64,000 bases of DNA from Mycolicibacterium chubuense NBB4. GTDB lineage: Bacteria; Actinomycetota; Actinomycetes; Mycobacteriales; Mycobacteriaceae. Both the position numbers and the translations under genes were made by a program. This document shows positions 17,863 through 26,238 of this stretch, in pieces; within the stretch, counting starts at the first letter, position 1; the number at the start of each line of letters is the position of its first letter. The notes under the pieces are model-generated. The model was given only the letters and a program-made list of their open reading frames with translations, made no database searches and was not told the DNA's origin. The stretch covers positions 4,836,001 to 4,900,000 of the forward strand of contig NC_018027.1 of assembly GCF_000266905.1 (NCBI RefSeq), read 5' to 3'.

Positions 17863-18018
17863 TCAGAGCCGGGTTGAGTCGGAGGCCGACTTGGGAGGTC
17901 GAGGAATACTGGATCGGAGCTTGAGTACGAGACAGATGTTGACTGCCATCAGTGCCGCGAAGAGAAGAATTCCTGCAACGACGAGCGTTGCCACCACGAG
18001 CATCAGGATGTGAGGCAC
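17863..18018 (-). CDS. 51-residue single-span membrane protein
   Basis: GTG start at 18018 with AAGGAG about 10 nt upstream. The product begins VPHILMLVVATLVVAGILL and continues as one long hydrophobic helix to about residue 32, followed by a short basic and Pro/Ser-rich tail (KLRSSIPRPPKSAS). It begins 26 bp after the GNAT gene and is the last gene of the minus-strand operon. It could anchor or regulate a partner enzyme at the membrane. No family recognised; support is the ribosome site, position and helix. Confidence 0.6.
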   Translation of the reverse strand: MPHILMLVVATLVVAGILLFAALMAVNICLVLKLRSSIPRPPKSASDSTRL

Positions 18019-18044
18019 AGCAATCTAGCTCCTTCTCGTTGTGG

Positions 18045-18911
18045 CTACCAGGGCACACATGTGAGTTCGCTGTAAAGGTAGTCGATTTGCCGGGGTTCCA
18101 GGTTGGCGCTGCGGTACATCTTGGGCCAATTCGTCACCGCGAACGACATCCGGGGTCGCTGATCGACGAGCCGCAGCTCGACCAACGTGGACACAAGCCG
18201 ATGGTGGATCAGCAGATGGCGTGCCAGCGGTACTAATGCGCGACGAAACAGGTCGGCGTTGCTGACGTGCAGGATGATAGCGAACAGCGGTGCGCCCTTG
18301 TACCGGAACTTCCGGTACATCACGTGACAGGATTCGTCGCCGTGGAGAAGCACGAGGTGATGTGTTGCGAGAGCCGCCCGGTGGTCCCGATACAGCTTGA
18401 GCTCGCTTCCCGCCAAACGGTTTTCGATCATGTCCGGGTCGGCACTGATCCGTATACGGCCCGGCAGCGTCGGCCATGGCAGATTGGGGACGAGTGCTGA
18501 CGTCGTGTCGAGGAACCGGAACCCGAGAAACGAAAGAATCTCCTGCGGGCCTTCGTCGGGTGACAGGATCGTGAAGTTGTAACCCTCCTGACCAAGAACG
18601 GCATTGAGCAACGACAGACTTCGCGACCGATACTCAGGGAGTACGCACCACGATCCCAGGTTGCAGAACCGCTCCACTCGTCCAGCCACCATTCGCTCGG
18701 AGTAGAGGGCCAGCAATGTCCCGACGACGCGTTGCCCGTCTCGAAGCATGAAGCCCCTGTTAGGAGCGTCCACCTGCCATGGTGGCTTCGAGCAGGCCTG
18801 TGCCCAGGGAACTCGGTCATTGTGGTTGGCGGACAGAAAGTCCGCTACCGCCGCGACGTCGGTGTCCATGATCGGGTCGACCGACGTTCTACGCGTCTTC
18901 TTCGCCTGCAT
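18045..18911 (-). CDS. GNAT-fold acyltransferase-like protein
   Basis: 288 residues. The N-terminal half resembles a GNAT domain: VVGTLLALYSERM (strand 3-4 region), then NLGSWCVLPEYRSRSLSLL, the acyl-CoA-binding motif A (a Q/RxxGxG/A equivalent in relaxed form), and a conserved-looking ILSFLGFRFLDT. The C-terminal 120 residues (HGDESCHVMYRKFRYKGAP, then a helical part) match nothing I know. It follows the aminomutase-like gene by 39 bp. In archaea a GNAT enzyme (AblB) acetylates beta-lysine made by a KamA homologue; here the partner is an adenylation/carrier system, so transfer of an aminoacyl group is another option. Confidence 0.65.
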   Translation of the reverse strand: MQAKKTRRTSVDPIMDTDVAAVADFLSANHNDRVPWAQACSKPPWQVDAPNRGFMLRDGQRVVGTLLALYSERMVAGRVERFCNLGSWCVLPEYRSRSLSLLNAVLGQEGYNFTILSPDEGPQEILSFLGFRFLDTTSALVPNLPWPTLPGRIRISADPDMIENRLAGSELKLYRDHRAALATHHLVLLHGDESCHVMYRKFRYKGAPLFAIILHVSNADLFRRALVPLARHLLIHHRLVSTLVELRLVDQRPRMSFAVTNWPKMYRSANLEPRQIDYLYSELTCVPW

Positions 18912-18950
18912 CCCTCCCCCTCACATCAGCTTTCCATCCGCGCGACGGTG

Positions 18951-20519
18951 TCAGGCCGGAAGTTCTCCGGACGGGATGACGGCGGCCAGGGTGATCACCG
19001 GCGGTGAGTTGGCGTCCAGCTCGGCGTCGACACCTTCGACGGCGCCGTACGGTTCAGATACGGTGCCGCCGTCAACGGAGAGACCGACCGACGCGAATCC
19101 GGCCGAAGTCGACACGTCGCAGTGATGGTCGCCATTCTTACGCCACCACGCCTGCCCGAGGGCCGGCAGAGTGTCGATCGGGTCGAAGTACGGGTAGAGG
19201 CGGCTCAAAGCGTCTGCATCTGCGCCTTCCAGACCTGTGCGATAGTTCTTGCTCCAGTAGGAAATTCCCAGATTCTGGTCATACTCGGCGACCTGATGGA
19301 CCCACCGCTTGCCCACGAAGGGAACGTCACAGACGACTCGAGGCGTGGCAAAACCAGGTAGGTAACCCATGATCGACAGCTGCAACTTCTGTGCCTGCGC
19401 CAGCGACGTACGCCAGTGCTCGGCATTGGGAATCATGTCGCACATGTAGAAGTAGTACGGCAAAATGCTCGCTTCGCCCTGCAGGGCGAAGCACAGATCC
19501 AGCAGGTCCTCGGTGGTGGCGTTGACGCCGCGCATCAGCACGCCTTGGTTGCGAACATCTCGTAAGCCCGCGTCGAGAAGTCCGCGCGCCGCAGCTGCGA
19601 CGAGCGGAGTCACCGACTGCACATGGTTGATGTGGGTATGCACTGCCAGGTTGACCCCGCGTGCGGCGGCCAGACGCGCCACACGACCGACTCCGTCCAC
19701 CACTTTTTCTTGCAGCCAGTGCTGCGGCAGCGCGGCCAGCGCCTTGGTGGCCAACCGGATATCACGGATGGAATCGATGTCCAGCAACTTCATCACGAAG
19801 GATTCCAGTCGCGGCCAGGGCACATTGCCGACATCGCCGCCGGACACCACGACGTCACGCACCGTCGGAGTGGCGCGCAGATAGTCGAGCATCTGCTCCT
19901 GCCGGTCCACCGGTTGCAGAGTCAACCGCGACTTGCTCACCGTCGGAGTGGAGTTGCCGATCAGGTCCATCCGGGTGCAATGCCCGCAGTACTGCGGGCA
20001 TGTCGACAGCAACTCGGCCAGCACCTTGGTCGGATACCGGTGTGTCAGCCCTTCGACCACCCACATATCGCTCTCGTGCAGTGAATCTCGCTCGGCGTAA
20101 GGGTGCGAGCACCATTCGGCATGCCGGTCGCTGAGTAGGGGCAGCATGTAGCGCCGGATCGGATCGACGTAGAAGGCATCCGTGAGCGCGCCGGAGTCCG
20201 GTGTCCAGTGCGGCGCCATCGTGTTGATCATCTGCGGCGGCAGCAGCATCGACATGGTTGCCCGATGCTGCTGATCGTCAGCCAGGTCGTCATAGAAGCG
20301 CTCGTCGAGCAAGTCTCCCATCACTGCTCGCAACTGGCCGATGTTCTTGACGGAGTGAGCCCTCTGCCATTGCGGATCTCGCCATTCGGACTCGGTTACG
20401 GCAGCCCAGCCGGGGTAGCGCCGCCAATCCGGTTCAGACAACGGCCTTCGCACATAGCTGTACGGCTGATCCGTGACCGCGGTGAAGCCGGCTTCCTCAG
20501 GCTCGGTGAGTGTGGTCAT
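18951..20519 (-). CDS. Lysine 2,3-aminomutase-like radical SAM enzyme (KamA family)
   Basis: 522 residues from the ATG at 20519, which overlaps the amine oxidase stop (ATGA). The radical SAM cluster motif is C174-PQY-C178-GH-C181, followed by TRMD as in the KamA motif. SGGD (226-229) is conserved, and Lys404 in DVPFVGK aligns with the PLP lysine of KamA. Asp361 (MCDMI) and Asp398 (CDVPF) align with the two aspartates that bind the epsilon-amino group of lysine in clostridial KamA; glutamate mutases have Lys/Asn there. The likely reaction is L-alpha-lysine to beta-lysine using SAM and PLP. It is longer than usual KamA (about 420) at both ends. Operon context with a carrier protein suggests use in activation, not catabolism. 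Confidence 0.82.
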   Translation of the reverse strand: MTTLTEPEEAGFTAVTDQPYSYVRRPLSEPDWRRYPGWAAVTESEWRDPQWQRAHSVKNIGQLRAVMGDLLDERFYDDLADDQQHRATMSMLLPPQMINTMAPHWTPDSGALTDAFYVDPIRRYMLPLLSDRHAEWCSHPYAERDSLHESDMWVVEGLTHRYPTKVLAELLSTCPQYCGHCTRMDLIGNSTPTVSKSRLTLQPVDRQEQMLDYLRATPTVRDVVVSGGDVGNVPWPRLESFVMKLLDIDSIRDIRLATKALAALPQHWLQEKVVDGVGRVARLAAARGVNLAVHTHINHVQSVTPLVAAAARGLLDAGLRDVRNQGVLMRGVNATTEDLLDLCFALQGEASILPYYFYMCDMIPNAEHWRTSLAQAQKLQLSIMGYLPGFATPRVVCDVPFVGKRWVHQVAEYDQNLGISYWSKNYRTGLEGADADALSRLYPYFDPIDTLPALGQAWWRKNGDHHCDVSTSAGFASVGLSVDGGTVSEPYGAVEGVDAELDANSPPVITLAAVIPSGELPA

Positions 20520-21904
20520 CGCGACAGCACCTTCCGCGAGTGGGTCGCCACATCGGCGCCCTCGATCAACTCTGTTGCGACCCGCCGACCCGACCTGATC
20601 GCACCTTCCATGAGCCCGAAGAACTCCAGGCTCGTTTCCGTACCCGCCCAATGAACGCGACCGTGTGGCTCGGTCAGCGTCGGCCCCAGCCGCAACCAGT
20701 CACCGGGCCCGAACAGAGCGGCATAGCAGCCTCTGCTGTACTTCTCGCCGAGCCAGTCGGTCACGGTGCACCGCATCGGCGCCGGCAAACCTGGGAAGAG
20801 ACGGCGTGCGTGGGCGAGCGCGGAGTCCATCTGTTGTGCAGTCGACAAAGCCGAGAAGTCGGTCGCTGCCGCGCCGGTGACGAAACCGGTGAGCACCCCG
20901 GCGGAACCGTCCGGTGGCGAATCGTCCACGGTCGACAGCAAGGGTCCACTGGTGCTCACGGACCAGCCAGACAATCCGTGGTCGCGCCAGACTGGCGACT
21001 GATAGCCCATATGCACCTTGACGGCACAGCCGCGTCCCGTGGTCGCGGTCGCCCGGGGTGCGCGCAAGCCGGGGCGGAACTCGATCCGTTGCGCCAAGAC
21101 GGGAGGGAGCGCGACAACCACCCGATTAGCCGGATACTCGGTCAGTGCGGCATCAGCATCAGACACGCATCGCACGACGACGCCGTCCCGATTTTGATGG
21201 ATCGCCCGTACCGTTCGGCCCAGCCGCACCCGGTCGCCGAGCCGATCGGCCATCGCCTCGCACAGTTGGTGCGAACCGCCGTCGATTCGCCACTGCTGAG
21301 CCCCGCCCTCGAACGCGTTCAGGTAGCGGATCCCGCCGCCGGAACGCAGATAGAACGCCATGTGCAGTGCGGAGATCGCCGCGGGATCGGCAGCCATCAT
21401 CTCCCCGAGGAAAAGCGGGAAGAACGTATGTGCATCCGGACGCTTCACCGCATCGGCGAGCCAATCTGCGGCGGAGATCCGGTCGAGGCACTCCGCTCCT
21501 GGGCTCTGCCACGGCGCGTCGAGGCGGACCTGCCCGACGAGGTCGTCAAGCCGATCGAAGAGATCACCCAGCGCTATGGCGTCGAGTGGAGGTACCCGAC
21601 TCGCGGTTGTCGTCCGCTCCGTCCCGATCAGAAAAGTGCTCTCGCCGAGCATTTCCGTGGACGCCAAACGCAGGCCGTATTCGCGGATGAGCGCCAGCAA
21701 TTCGGTGTGCCGCACCCCCAGATACGCGGCACCTCCATCCGCCACCACCCCCGGGGTTGCCCGGATGCCGTGCATCCGGCCCCCCACACGGTCACGAGCT
21801 TCGAGCACCGCGACATCCGCCCCGGCCGCCTCCAACTCGAGCGCCGCGGTCAACCCGGCGAGGCCGGCACCGACGACAACGACACGCATGTCCGACCTGT
21901 TCAT
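20516..21904 (-). CDS. FAD-dependent amine oxidase (monoamine/polyamine oxidase family)
   Basis: 462 residues. N-terminal FAD motif VVVVGAGLAGLTAALELE (8-25) with EARDRVGGRM (35-44), and the C-terminal flavin signature HWAGTETSLEFFGLMEGAIRSG split over about 425-450. Cys393 in YSRGCYAALFGPG lies where mammalian MAO carries its covalent FAD cysteine (SGGCYT), so covalent flavin is possible. It oxidises a primary or secondary amine, or an amino acid, to an imine. Its start codon overlaps the carrier-protein stop and its stop overlaps the aminomutase start, so it is tightly coupled to both; the substrate may be a free amine or a carrier-bound aminoacyl group. Confidence 0.85.
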   Translation of the reverse strand: MNRSDMRVVVVGAGLAGLTAALELEAAGADVAVLEARDRVGGRMHGIRATPGVVADGGAAYLGVRHTELLALIREYGLRLASTEMLGESTFLIGTERTTTASRVPPLDAIALGDLFDRLDDLVGQVRLDAPWQSPGAECLDRISAADWLADAVKRPDAHTFFPLFLGEMMAADPAAISALHMAFYLRSGGGIRYLNAFEGGAQQWRIDGGSHQLCEAMADRLGDRVRLGRTVRAIHQNRDGVVVRCVSDADAALTEYPANRVVVALPPVLAQRIEFRPGLRAPRATATTGRGCAVKVHMGYQSPVWRDHGLSGWSVSTSGPLLSTVDDSPPDGSAGVLTGFVTGAAATDFSALSTAQQMDSALAHARRLFPGLPAPMRCTVTDWLGEKYSRGCYAALFGPGDWLRLGPTLTEPHGRVHWAGTETSLEFFGLMEGAIRSGRRVATELIEGADVATHSRKVLSR

Positions 21905-22119
21905 GGCGTCACTGCCGCAAGATCTGACAACGCTGACGGCGTCGGGTTGTCGGCGAAATCGTCGTAGTCCAATTCGATTTCGAATTGGCGCGCGATCGCG
22001 CTGAGCACTCTCGTCGCCAGCAGAGAGTCGCCGCCGAGTTCGAAGAAGTCGGAGTGCTCATCCACCTCGGTGGTATCGAGGACTCTGCGGAAGATCTGGA
22101 TGATGTGTTCGGGAGTCAC
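21901..22119 (-). CDS. Stand-alone peptidyl carrier protein
   Basis: 72 residues, one carrier domain. Ser32 in DFFELGGDSLLATRV is the phosphopantetheine site; the GGDS form is typical of NRPS peptidyl carriers rather than fatty-acid ACPs. It overlaps the adenylation gene upstream and the oxidase gene downstream by 4 bp each. It presumably holds the amino acid activated by the adjacent enzyme as a thioester. No phosphopantetheinyl transferase gene is in the window; a housekeeping one would serve. Confidence 0.92.
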   Translation of the reverse strand: MTPEHIIQIFRRVLDTTEVDEHSDFFELGGDSLLATRVLSAIARQFEIELDYDDFADNPTPSALSDLAAVTP

Positions 22120-23690
22120 CGGCCTGCTCCTTTGTTGTTGTTTTCCGATGCGGCCCGCCGCGTGGCCGCTCGATCGACTTTGCCGCTGGCCGTGTATGCC
22201 AACGACGCGACGAAATTCACCCGGGTGGGCACGAATTGATTGGGAAGGCGCTCACGGAGGTGGCTTTTCACCTCGGCCGCGGTGGTCGCTTCGGACGCGA
22301 CAACGTATGCCGTCAGCGACGTACGGCCGAGGCGGTGCTCACCGACCACCACTGCGCCGGTCACGGCGGGATGCGTGATCAGCTGCATCTCGACCTCAGC
22401 CGGATGCACCCGGACCCCAAGCACTTTGACCTGCTCGTCGGCGCGTCCCTGCGAGTAGAGCAGACCCCGCTCGTCGCGCGTCGCGATGTCTCCAGTGCGG
22501 AACCACCGTTCGGGTCCCGTCCCGTAGTCGATCACCGGGAACGCCGAAGCCGTCTTCTCCGGCATTCCGAGATATCCGGTGGCGAGGCCCGGCCCAGACA
22601 CCAGCAGCTCGCCATCGTCGGTGATGTGGTCACGCACATGGGGTAGAGGGCGACCGATCGGTGCCGTCGTGTCGGAGGTGGCGATGCCAGGTCCGGTTCC
22701 GGGGCCGCAGAGCTGGATGGCGTGCGTGATCATCGTCGTCTCGGTGCACCCGTAGGTGTTGAGGAGTCCGACGTGACCCAGTTCTAGATTCCGCCACTGG
22801 CGCAGGCGCGTCAGATCAACGCGCTCACCGCCGATCACCACCAGCCGGATGCTCTCCGGCAGTGCCGCTTTCTCCTCGTGCAGAAAGAGCACGAGCTCGT
22901 GCCAGAACGCCGTCGGCAGGTCGACGACGGTGATCTCGCGTTCGGCGAGCATACGGAGGAAGGGTGCGAACGAGCCCGAATGCGCGGCGTCGTCGAATAC
23001 GAGCGCCGATCCTGCGGTCAGCGCCGGGAGGATCTCCTCCAGGCACGTGTCCCAGCCCAGAGATGCGAACTGCAACACCCGATCGTGCGGGGTGAGCGCG
23101 AAGAGTTCCCGCAGCGCGCGCACCGTCACGGTCAGGGCATGCCGTGACACCATCACCGGCTTCGGTGTCCCCGTGGAACCGGAGGTGCACAGCACGTATG
23201 CGGGATAGCTCGGGTCCCATGGCGGTTGCAGCACCTCTGCGCAGAGACCCCCGCCGCTCGGGTCGAAGGTGTCGATCCGAAGGTTCGTCGAATGCTGCGA
23301 AGGCGCCGTTGTGGCGAACAGACGGTCCAGGCCCAGAACATCGGCAATCGACTCCCTGCGCGCTTCCGGGAGGGCGGCGTCCACTGGGCAATACGTCGCG
23401 CCTGCCTGCAGGATGCCGAACAGGTGGGCAACCACGCCCGGCGCGTGCGACACCAGCGCACCGATGAGGTCGGGCCTCGTCTCGTCGCCGGATCGGTGTG
23501 CCCGGTAGCGCGAGGCGAGTAGCCGAACCCGATTCATCAGTTCCCCGTATGTGACGACAGCCCCGTTGTGCACCAACGCCGGACGATCCGGCCACCTGTC
23601 GGCAGCGGCGGCGAAGTCCGCCACAACGTCGTCCCCGACGTCCGCCGCGGGAATCGTTGTGGTGGTATCCGGGAAAGCTATGCCTGACAT
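22116..23690 (-). CDS. Stand-alone NRPS adenylation domain
   Basis: 524 residues. Core motifs are present in order: A3 LCTSGSTGTPKPVMV near 168-182, A4 FASLGWDTCLEEIL with the Asp equivalent to the D235 that binds an alpha-amino group in GrsA, A5 NTYGCTET, A7 WFRTGD, A8 GRADEQVKVLGVRVHPAEVE and A10 ASGKVDR with the catalytic Lys. No condensation, carrier or thioesterase domain is fused. It forms an aminoacyl-AMP and loads the carrier protein encoded directly downstream. Substrate cannot be read safely; the operon's aminomutase-like enzyme makes lysine or beta-lysine a candidate. AGGA lies just before the ATG. Confidence 0.9.
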   Translation of the reverse strand: MSGIAFPDTTTTIPAADVGDDVVADFAAAADRWPDRPALVHNGAVVTYGELMNRVRLLASRYRAHRSGDETRPDLIGALVSHAPGVVAHLFGILQAGATYCPVDAALPEARRESIADVLGLDRLFATTAPSQHSTNLRIDTFDPSGGGLCAEVLQPPWDPSYPAYVLCTSGSTGTPKPVMVSRHALTVTVRALRELFALTPHDRVLQFASLGWDTCLEEILPALTAGSALVFDDAAHSGSFAPFLRMLAEREITVVDLPTAFWHELVLFLHEEKAALPESIRLVVIGGERVDLTRLRQWRNLELGHVGLLNTYGCTETTMITHAIQLCGPGTGPGIATSDTTAPIGRPLPHVRDHITDDGELLVSGPGLATGYLGMPEKTASAFPVIDYGTGPERWFRTGDIATRDERGLLYSQGRADEQVKVLGVRVHPAEVEMQLITHPAVTGAVVVGEHRLGRTSLTAYVVASEATTAAEVKSHLRERLPNQFVPTRVNFVASLAYTASGKVDRAATRRAASENNNKGAGR

Positions 23691-23733
23691 GGGTTCCTAC
23701 TCGGTTCGGAGAAGCGACTGAGGTTGAGTTCGA

Positions 23734-24483
23734 TCACAGCGGGTCCCATCGGAACCAGTCGACGAGCATCGTGGCCGGGAAGGGCGTCGACGCGTCGGGT
23801 GGCCCGGCCCAGCTGCCGCCGACCGCCAGGTTCAGAATCGCGTACGTCGGTTGGTTGAAGACCCAGCGGGCGCCCTCCGGCAGGGACCGCGGGGTGAAGG
23901 TGCCGATGGTCGTCCCGTCGATGCCGACGGTGATGACGTCGGGAGCGTGGGTCACCCAGTAGTCATGGAAGCCGGTCGAGAGATTGCCGACCGACCCGGT
24001 GAACTGGACTTGATACGGCTTGCTCCCACCGCCAGGGCCGTGAATCGTCGCGTAGTAGGTGCTGGGGTCGCTGACCAACTCGACGATATCGATCTCGCCG
24101 AGCCCTCCGTCAACTCCCAGCATCCAGAATGCCGGCCAAAGCCCCTGCCCGGCAGGCATTTTTATCCTCGCGGTCGTCTTCCCGTAGCCGAGGCTCAGTT
24201 TGTCCTTGGTCTGTACGCGACCCGATGAGAAGCCGTCACCCGACCTGACTGCGCTGATGGCGAGGTTGCCTTGACCATCCAGGACCGCATTGGAGGAGCG
24301 ATAGGCTTGGACACCCCTGTCCCAATTGTGGCCGGTGACATATCCCCAGACGGTTGGATTGGGTGGTGATCCCGCCGGCCCGCTGAAATCGTCGACCACA
24401 GGAGATGCCGCAGATGCTGGGCTCGGGAAGATGATGGCGGTTGCGAGAAGTGCTGTGACTGCTGGGCGTAGATACTCACGCAT
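23734..24483 (-). CDS. Secreted glycoside hydrolase family 16-like enzyme
   Basis: 249 residues from the ATG at 24483. A signal peptide (ending PSPASAAS, about residue 26) and one GH16 jelly-roll domain. The catalytic signature GEIDIVE gives Glu130 (nucleophile), Asp132 and Glu135 (acid/base); WPAFWML upstream and NLAVGG downstream are typical of the family. GH16 enzymes cut beta-1,3/1,4-glucans or galactans and some trans-glycosylate. In this operon it may trim or remodel the exported polymer. It overlaps the preceding deacetylase gene by 8 bp and is 43 bp from the adenylation gene. Confidence 0.88.
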   Translation of the reverse strand: MREYLRPAVTALLATAIIFPSPASAASPVVDDFSGPAGSPPNPTVWGYVTGHNWDRGVQAYRSSNAVLDGQGNLAISAVRSGDGFSSGRVQTKDKLSLGYGKTTARIKMPAGQGLWPAFWMLGVDGGLGEIDIVELVSDPSTYYATIHGPGGGSKPYQVQFTGSVGNLSTGFHDYWVTHAPDVITVGIDGTTIGTFTPRSLPEGARWVFNQPTYAILNLAVGGSWAGPPDASTPFPATMLVDWFRWDPL

Positions 24484-25273
24484 GGCCGAGCACCCACTTC
24501 GCGGCCCGCCGGCTGCGCCGCACCGACGCCCATCCGGCAGTGAGCACCCGTTCCTGCCGTAGGACCGGACCATGCGCCCCCGTGACAATGGCGGCGAACG
24601 CGTCCTCATCGGTGCTGCGGCGGATGGTGAGCCGCGGCAGCATGAAGACGTTGTCGGATGGCGTGGCGCGTAGATTCCTCACCGAAGCTGCGCATCGATA
24701 CCCCGCCGCGCGCGCCGCGAGCCGCACCCGCGGGCTGGAGTATCCGAAAGGATAGGCGATACTCCGCACCGGCCTACCGATGCTCTCCTCCAGTAGCGCC
24801 CGGCCGAAGCGGATTTCCTCGCACAGTGTCGCGTCATCGAGCTGGTCGAGTTGCGGATGGCTGTGGCTGTGGGCCCCGATCTCCACACCCGCGGCAGCCA
24901 GCCCTCTGATCTGTGCCCGGGTCAACATACGGTCGAGCGGCTTCCCTGCAGCATGCGATCCCGCATCGGCAACCCACCCGGAGGTGACGAAAACCGTTGC
25001 AGGGAAACCTCGGCGCTCCAAGATCGGCCATGCAGTCTCCGCGAAGTCGGCGTAACCGTCGTCGAACGTGACGACCACGGGTCGCTCGGGTAACGCCGCT
25101 CCTTCCTCGAATGCAGAGGCCAAATCTGAAAACGTCATCCCCGTGTAGCCGCTATCGGCGAGGAAGGCAATCTGCTCGATGAGTGACTTCGGGGTGACGG
25201 ACAGGCGCCGGGTCGCGGCCGATGGCGCGTCAGCGACGGCGTGGTACATGAGGATGGGAACCGATTGGATCAC
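24476..25273 (-). CDS. Polysaccharide deacetylase (NodB family), module 2
   Basis: 265 residues, a compact NodB domain. ILMYHAV at 7-13, VVTFDDGYADFA with the catalytic/metal aspartates, HSHSHPQL (HxxxH metal pair) and RSIAYPFGYSS are all in order. No clear signal peptide, so it may act in the cytoplasm on a lipid-linked unit, or be exported in another way; this contrasts with the exported module 1 enzyme. Overlaps the glycosyltransferase gene by 4 bp. Confidence 0.88.
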   Translation of the reverse strand: MIQSVPILMYHAVADAPSAATRRLSVTPKSLIEQIAFLADSGYTGMTFSDLASAFEEGAALPERPVVVTFDDGYADFAETAWPILERRGFPATVFVTSGWVADAGSHAAGKPLDRMLTRAQIRGLAAAGVEIGAHSHSHPQLDQLDDATLCEEIRFGRALLEESIGRPVRSIAYPFGYSSPRVRLAARAAGYRCAASVRNLRATPSDNVFMLPRLTIRRSTDEDAFAAIVTGAHGPVLRQERVLTAGWASVRRSRRAAKWVLGHA

Positions 25274-26238
25274 GATGCCTCCCTCACCAGGTTCCGTCGG
25301 CGCAGCGGCACACCGCCGCGCGCGTAGCCCGCCGCGGCGGAGAGAAGTCCGACCGAAATGGCGTATGACCGCTCTATGCCGGCCGGGTCGCCGCGCAGCG
25401 CATCACCGAATCCCTTCGCGATACCCCGCGTGAGGATGCGGGTCGTGTACTTCCGCTCGACCGATAGGCCGTCGGTCACGCCTACGCTGCGTGTTACGGC
25501 TGCCTTGGACAGTCCCTCGGCGAAGCACCGAGAGCGAAAGTAGGAGAATCGCTCGCGCTCGGCCGGTACGCGATGCCAAATTACTGCTTTCGGTTCGAAT
25601 AGGAACCTCCAGCCTGGGCGGTGTTGGCTCACTCGGATGCAGAACTCGGTTTCCTCACAGCCGAGTGGACGACTCTGCAGTGAGGTCCGGCCGATATGAC
25701 TCGGGAACCCGCCGGCCACCGAGAAGACTTCACGACGGAAGGAAGCGTTGCCGCCTAGTAGGTTTCGAACGGGTCCAGGCTCCCTTCCAGTGAAGGTGCA
25801 CCCCGTGACCCAGTCGAACTCTTCGGGAAACCAGCGTGGGCGGGCGGATTCCCAGCGCGGCAGGGTGGTGCCGCCGACACCGACGATGTTGTCGTCGATA
25901 TAGGCGTCGCGAAAGTGCCGGAGCCAATCAGGGTGAGCCACCGCATCGTCATCCAAGAAGGCGACCACGTCGGTGGTGGTCACCTCTACGCCCGTGTCCT
26001 TTCCACCGGATAGCCCGCGCTGCCTCGCGTTCTCGACGACGGTGACGTCCGGCATCGCCGCGCGCAGACGGTCGAAGAGGTCGCGGTTGTGGTCGACAAC
26101 GACGACAATCTCCTGCGGAGCCGTGGTCTGATTGCGGATAGATGCGACGGCGGCGAGAACGTCATCCCACCGTTCGAGTGTGTACGCACAGATCACGACC
26201 CCCAGGGTCAGGCTCGTCCCAGCTGACTTGACTGTCAT
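25270..26238 (-). CDS. Glycosyltransferase family 2, module 2
   Basis: 322 residues from the ATG at 26238, which overlaps the preceding stop (ATGA). GT2 fold: VVICAYTLERWDDV near 14-27, VVVDHNRD, then VAFLDDDAVAHPDWL with the metal-binding DDD, GGNASFRRE and a C-terminal EETEFCIRV acid motif. No membrane span apart from a short hydrophobic C-terminal segment. It adds one sugar from a nucleotide donor; donor and acceptor unknown. Confidence 0.87.
   Translation of the reverse strand: MTVKSAGTSLTLGVVICAYTLERWDDVLAAVASIRNQTTAPQEIVVVVDHNRDLFDRLRAAMPDVTVVENARQRGLSGGKDTGVEVTTTDVVAFLDDDAVAHPDWLRHFRDAYIDDNIVGVGGTTLPRWESARPRWFPEEFDWVTGCTFTGREPGPVRNLLGGNASFRREVFSVAGGFPSHIGRTSLQSRPLGCEETEFCIRVSQHRPGWRFLFEPKAVIWHRVPAERERFSYFRSRCFAEGLSKAAVTRSVGVTDGLSVERKYTTRILTRGIAKGFGDALRGDPAGIERSYAISVGLLSAAAGYARGGVPLRRRNLVREAS

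Noticed and set aside
18045..18911. Calling the GNAT protein an AblB beta-lysine acetyltransferase
   Set aside because: The partner looks KamA-like, but this protein has an extra C-terminal part and weak motif A, so only the GNAT fold is claimed.
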